Assembly (NCBI RefSeq): GCF_030913705.1
Contig: NZ_CP133190.1
Span: 682,001-746,000, forward strand
Length of the DNA stretch: 64,000 nucleotides
Origin: Anaerocolumna sp. MB42-C2
GTDB taxonomy: Bacteria; Bacillota; Clostridia; Lachnospirales; Lachnospiraceae
Reading direction: 5' to 3'
This document shows positions 61,298-64,000 of this stretch, piece after piece. Within the stretch, counting starts at the first letter, position 1, and each line of letters opens with the position of its first letter. The translations under genes and the position numbers were made by a program. The notes below the pieces were generated by a model. It did no database searches. It was not told the origin of the DNA and saw only the letters and a list, made by a program, of their open reading frames with translations.

Positions 61298-62426
61298 TAC
61301 TTATTTGGTAAGACCACGCTGGTGTTTTGTTGAAATTGAAACAGATGCCGAAATAACCGGCTGGGGTGAGGCAGTAATCGAGGGAAAAGCAGCAACGGTT
61401 AAAGCTTGCGTAGAAGAAATGAAAGATTATTTATTAGGTGTTGATCCTAAAAATATTGAGGATATATGGAATACCCTGTACCGTGGAGGTTTTTACCGGG
61501 GAGGTCCAATCCTAATGAGCGCTATCTCCGGCATTGACCAGGCCCTGTGGGATATCAAAGGAAAATATTATAAAACACCTGTCTATGATTTAATCGGCGG
61601 CAGCTGCAGAAAGAATATTAGAGTTTATTCCTGGATTGGCGGAGATCGTCCATCTGATGTGGCAAATGCGGCAAAAGAAAAGAAAGCAGAGGGCTTTACA
61701 GCTATTAAAATGAATGCAACAGAAGAATTACAATATATTGATACCTATGAGAAAGTCGATCAGGTTCTTGAACGGGTATCTTCCATACGTGATGCTGTAG
61801 GAAAATATTTTGGAATAGCAATTGATTTTCATGGCAGAGTACATAAACCAATGGCCAAAATTTTAGCTAAAAAATTAGAAGAATTTAATCCGATGTTTAT
61901 AGAAGAACCTGTTCTTTGCGATAATATGGAAAGCTTTGTTGAAGTGGCTCGTTATACGAATATTCCGATTGCAACCGGTGAGCGGCTTTTCTCCAGGTGG
62001 GACTTTAAGCGATTGCTATCCTTAGGCTGCATTGATATTATTCAACCTGATTTATCCCATGCAGGTGGAATCACTGAAGTCAAGAAAATCGCATCCATGG
62101 CAGAAGCTTATGATGTGGCTCTTGCTCCGCACTGCCCTCTTGGTCCTATCGCATTATCAGCTTGTATTCAGGTTGATGCAACCTGCCACAATGCAATTAT
62201 ACAGGAGCAAAGTATGGGTATCCACTATAATGAAAATCGCAGCGTCCTGGATTATGTTATGAACAAAGAAGATTTTAAATTTATAGATGGTGATCTTATC
62301 TTGCCTGTTAAACCGGGATTAGGTGTCGAAGTAAATAAAGCATTAGTCTTGGAGGAAAATGAAACTCCTCATAATTGGAAAAATCCAGTATGGCGTCACA
62401 GGGATGGTTCCATAGCTGAATGGTAA
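61278..62426 (+). CDS. dgoD: D-galactonate dehydratase family (enolase superfamily)
   Basis: 382 residues, the normal length. Metal ligands and catalytic residues in order: IAIDFHGRVHKPMAKILAKK (Asp and His), MFIEEPVLCDN (Glu), IATGERLFSRWDFK (Glu), and ALAPHCPLGPIALSA (catalytic His). This matches galactonate dehydratase, which makes 2-keto-3-deoxygalactonate; related sugar-acid dehydratases share the pattern. With kdgK and the aldolase it completes a De Ley-Doudoroff route. It overlaps the aldolase gene by 20 bases. Confidence 0.92.
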   Translation: MKITKINTYLVRPRWCFVEIETDAEITGWGEAVIEGKAATVKACVEEMKDYLLGVDPKNIEDIWNTLYRGGFYRGGPILMSAISGIDQALWDIKGKYYKTPVYDLIGGSCRKNIRVYSWIGGDRPSDVANAAKEKKAEGFTAIKMNATEELQYIDTYEKVDQVLERVSSIRDAVGKYFGIAIDFHGRVHKPMAKILAKKLEEFNPMFIEEPVLCDNMESFVEVARYTNIPIATGERLFSRWDFKRLLSLGCIDIIQPDLSHAGGITEVKKIASMAEAYDVALAPHCPLGPIALSACIQVDATCHNAIIQEQSMGIHYNENRSVLDYVMNKEDFKFIDGDLILPVKPGLGVEVNKALVLEENETPHNWKNPVWRHRDGSIAEW

Positions 62427-62596
62427 TTATTATACTTTTAAAGAAGAGTCTGGTCTGCCGAACTCTAGCGCTGACGCGCTGTTACTTCAGTGACAATGCA
62501 CCAAAGGCTATTATCCTTTTGTCTGTTCCTGTGCATCCTGCCGGTCGGACTTTTATTTCATGGGAAAAATCGGAGTACTTTCCTGAAAATAATAAA
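62427..62596. other. intergenic element after dgoD, unexplained
   Basis: About 170 bases, more GC-rich than its surroundings, with short palindromes (GCGCTGACGCGC, AGGCTATTATCCT). No ribosome site or family is seen; it may be a repeated intergenic element. Confidence 0.35.
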
Positions 62597-62641
62597 AGAA
62601 GCAGCCATTCACTGCCCTAGGGTCATATCCTGGCTGCTTCT
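62597..62641. terminator. convergent terminator between dgoD and yetF
   Basis: AGAAGCAGCCA (62597-62607) pairs with TGGCTGCTTCT (62631-62641). On the minus strand TTTTATTATTTT follows, so it best terminates yetF, but it can serve the dgo operon too. Confidence 0.8.
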
Positions 62642-62671
62642 AAATAAAATATTATAAATGTAGCAGAATAT

Positions 62672-63382
62672 CTAATCAAATAAATCCCCTTTTGTCTTCT
62701 CATGTAATTTGACATAGATATTCAATTTGTCACTGCCTGAATCATAAGATGCTAATATAACTTCTTTCATATTCGTTACTCCAAAAGCACTTAATTGTCT
62801 ATCCAGCCATTTTTCATTTTTACCGGTTGCTTGTAGATTTTTTCTTAATACTTTTCCGTCAATGATAACATCTGCCAGTATTTCGTTTTGCTGCAAATTT
62901 AATTTCATATCAGACGTTGTAACAGGACGATTTTTTACTGCAGGAATAATACTCAACTTGCCGTTAGTTTCAAGTAATGCGGTATGAATTTCTTCCAGAT
63001 CAAAATATCCGCTGGTCCTGCACATTGCTAAAAATTCATTAATATCTATTTTAGCTCTTAATAAGTTTCTTTCATATACTTGTCCATTATGATAAAGAAT
63101 TAAAGAATGCCCTTCAAAAAATCTTCTTAAAATAACCGATTTGCATGTTAAATATGATATTAAAAAGGATGCTACACCATAAACAATCATAGCTGTCAGC
63201 GGTTTTATAAAATCTCCTTCCAGAGAGGTTGCCATTTCTGCCGCTATGGATCCAATGGTAATACTGTTGATGTAATCAAACATACTTAATTGTGACAATT
63301 CCCTTTTACCCATTAATTTCGTAAGTAAATATAGTGTCACAATAGAACCTATGGATACTATAATTATCTTTAGTACCTCCAT
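62672..63382 (-). CDS. YetF-family (DUF421) membrane protein
   Basis: 236 residues. Three N-terminal hydrophobic helices (IIIVSIGSIVTLYLLTKLMG, ITIGSIAAEMATSLEG, AMIVYGVASFLISYLTCKSV) with the conserved KRELSQLSMFDYINSITIGS. The cytoplasmic YetF domain follows (GHSLILYHNGQVYERNLLRA, ARIDINEF-like, LRKNLQATGKNEKWLDRQL). YetF relatives are spore- and envelope-associated in Bacillus; the exact role is unknown. GGAGG precedes the ATG. Single gene with a terminator. Confidence 0.9.
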   Translation of the reverse strand: MEVLKIIIVSIGSIVTLYLLTKLMGKRELSQLSMFDYINSITIGSIAAEMATSLEGDFIKPLTAMIVYGVASFLISYLTCKSVILRRFFEGHSLILYHNGQVYERNLLRAKIDINEFLAMCRTSGYFDLEEIHTALLETNGKLSIIPAVKNRPVTTSDMKLNLQQNEILADVIIDGKVLRKNLQATGKNEKWLDRQLSAFGVTNMKEVILASYDSGSDKLNIYVKLHEKTKGDLFD

Positions 63383-63530
63383 AAAGATTTCCTCCTGTAC
63401 TTATGAAAATTCATCTGTAGGTTAGGATATGCTAAAGATAAAAAATTATTATAGTCATACATAAAAAACTAAATTTCCCCTAGAATATTTTGTCTTACAA
63501 TATATAAGATTATCATGTATTTATATTTCA

Positions 63531-64000
63531 TTACATAGTTATAGCATTACGCTCACGGGAATAAAAATATACATTATCCGATAATATATCCTCCTCCGGT
63601 ACCTGAGTGCGGTTTATATCTATTACCATCTCACGGAATATATTTTTATCCATATTATGTGTTCCTTTCAATATAATGATTTCATGTATGCTGCTTGGAA
63701 GAATATATAAATCGGAGTCTAATTCCTCTGCCAGATTCTTTATTACATCAGGATAAATTAAACAGCTGGCTCCATTAATACCTTTTCGATTAGAAACCAC
63801 AAACATATTGTTGGTACTTGGCATCTCGTTTTGTTCCAAGAGATTTCTATTCTTAATTCCATCGGGTGAAGATTCCTCCGGTAATTCATTATTAATTAAC
63901 TCTAAGATAACTTCATCCATTGATTTAATTACCGTAGGAAATAAAATAGGCGTATTAATCCGGGCTGCATTTTTTAAATCTTCCAAGGTAATGTTCCAAT
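63531..64000 (-). CDS. DUF5688-family protein, partial
   Basis: The frame continues past the right edge of the window; the visible C-terminal part is ~156 residues. It reads ITLEDLKNAARINTPILFPT, FVVSNRKGINGASCLIYPDV and SDLYILPSSIHEIIILKG, the pattern of DUF5688 proteins, which are very abundant in Lachnospiraceae and of unknown function. The TTG at 63986 is an internal codon, not a start. Confidence 0.8.
   Translation of the reverse strand, partial: WNITLEDLKNAARINTPILFPTVIKSMDEVILELINNELPEESSPDGIKNRNLLEQNEMPSTNNMFVVSNRKGINGASCLIYPDVIKNLAEELDSDLYILPSSIHEIIILKGTHNMDKNIFREMVIDINRTQVPEEDILSDNVYFYSRERNAITM

Noticed and set aside
62420..62620. 66-codon plus frame after dgoD
   Set aside because: It lacks a ribosome site and overlaps the terminator; the region is more likely an intergenic element.

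Overview
The window looks like a chromosomal segment of a low-GC, anaerobic Gram-positive bacterium, most likely of the Lachnospiraceae / Clostridium XIVa group. The basis is AT-rich DNA, strong AGGAGG-type ribosome sites, an FMN riboswitch on a ribD-ribE-ribBA-ribH operon, a T-box-controlled metA, and families common in that group (LytTR, DUF5688, YetF, helicase/methylase element proteins). All assignments come from reading the sequence and remembered family motifs; no database search was run.

Layout. (1) 1-14.2 kb, mostly core chromosome: a partial kinase, a YoaP-like acetyltransferase, a stretch of gene remnants (1.1-2.4 kb), the riboflavin operon with an overlapping HAD hydrolase, metA behind a methionine-type T-box, ligA under a promoter with a perfect palindrome, an RluF-type pseudouridine synthase, an exported protein and tRNA-Arg(CCG). 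(2) 14,238-32,656: an integrated element in the 3' end of tRNA-Arg, bounded by a 33-bp perfect direct repeat. It carries a frameshifted tyrosine integrase, a 2071-residue ArdC/methylase/SNF2-helicase protein, a DUF3991-like protein, ParAB with two copies of a parS-like palindrome, Fic, a HEPN/MNT pair, a candidate type I toxin peptide with an antisense promoter, and cargo enzymes. I see no relaxase or type IV secretion genes. (3) 32.66-58.0 kb: a mosaic accessory region. It starts with a second, decayed att-integrase end and finishes with scrambled parA/parB pieces. Between lie a MarR-controlled methyltransferase operon, a class I aldolase/phosphoglycerate mutase pair behind a duplicated copy of that MarR promoter, MATE and DMT exporters, a MerR operon, many pseudogenes, and single-gene units that share a dispersed ~110-bp promoter repeat. 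(4) 58-64 kb: core again, with an IclR-regulated kdgK/KDPG-aldolase/galactonate-dehydratase operon, YetF and a partial DUF5688 gene.

The most interesting structure is the dispersed promoter repeat (copies A-G). It has an invariant 17-bp core and a fixed 17-bp distance from a GGTAGA block to a -10 box. It sits directly upstream of unrelated one-gene units (CPT-like kinase, GyrI-like proteins, nucleoside phosphorylase, creatininase-like enzyme, GNAT), and two copies (A inside the element, F outside) are joined to the same parAB-downstream gene on their other side. This suggests a cassette-like exchange site downstream of the element's partition operon. No recombinase for it is visible, and homologous recombination between shared promoters would explain it equally well.
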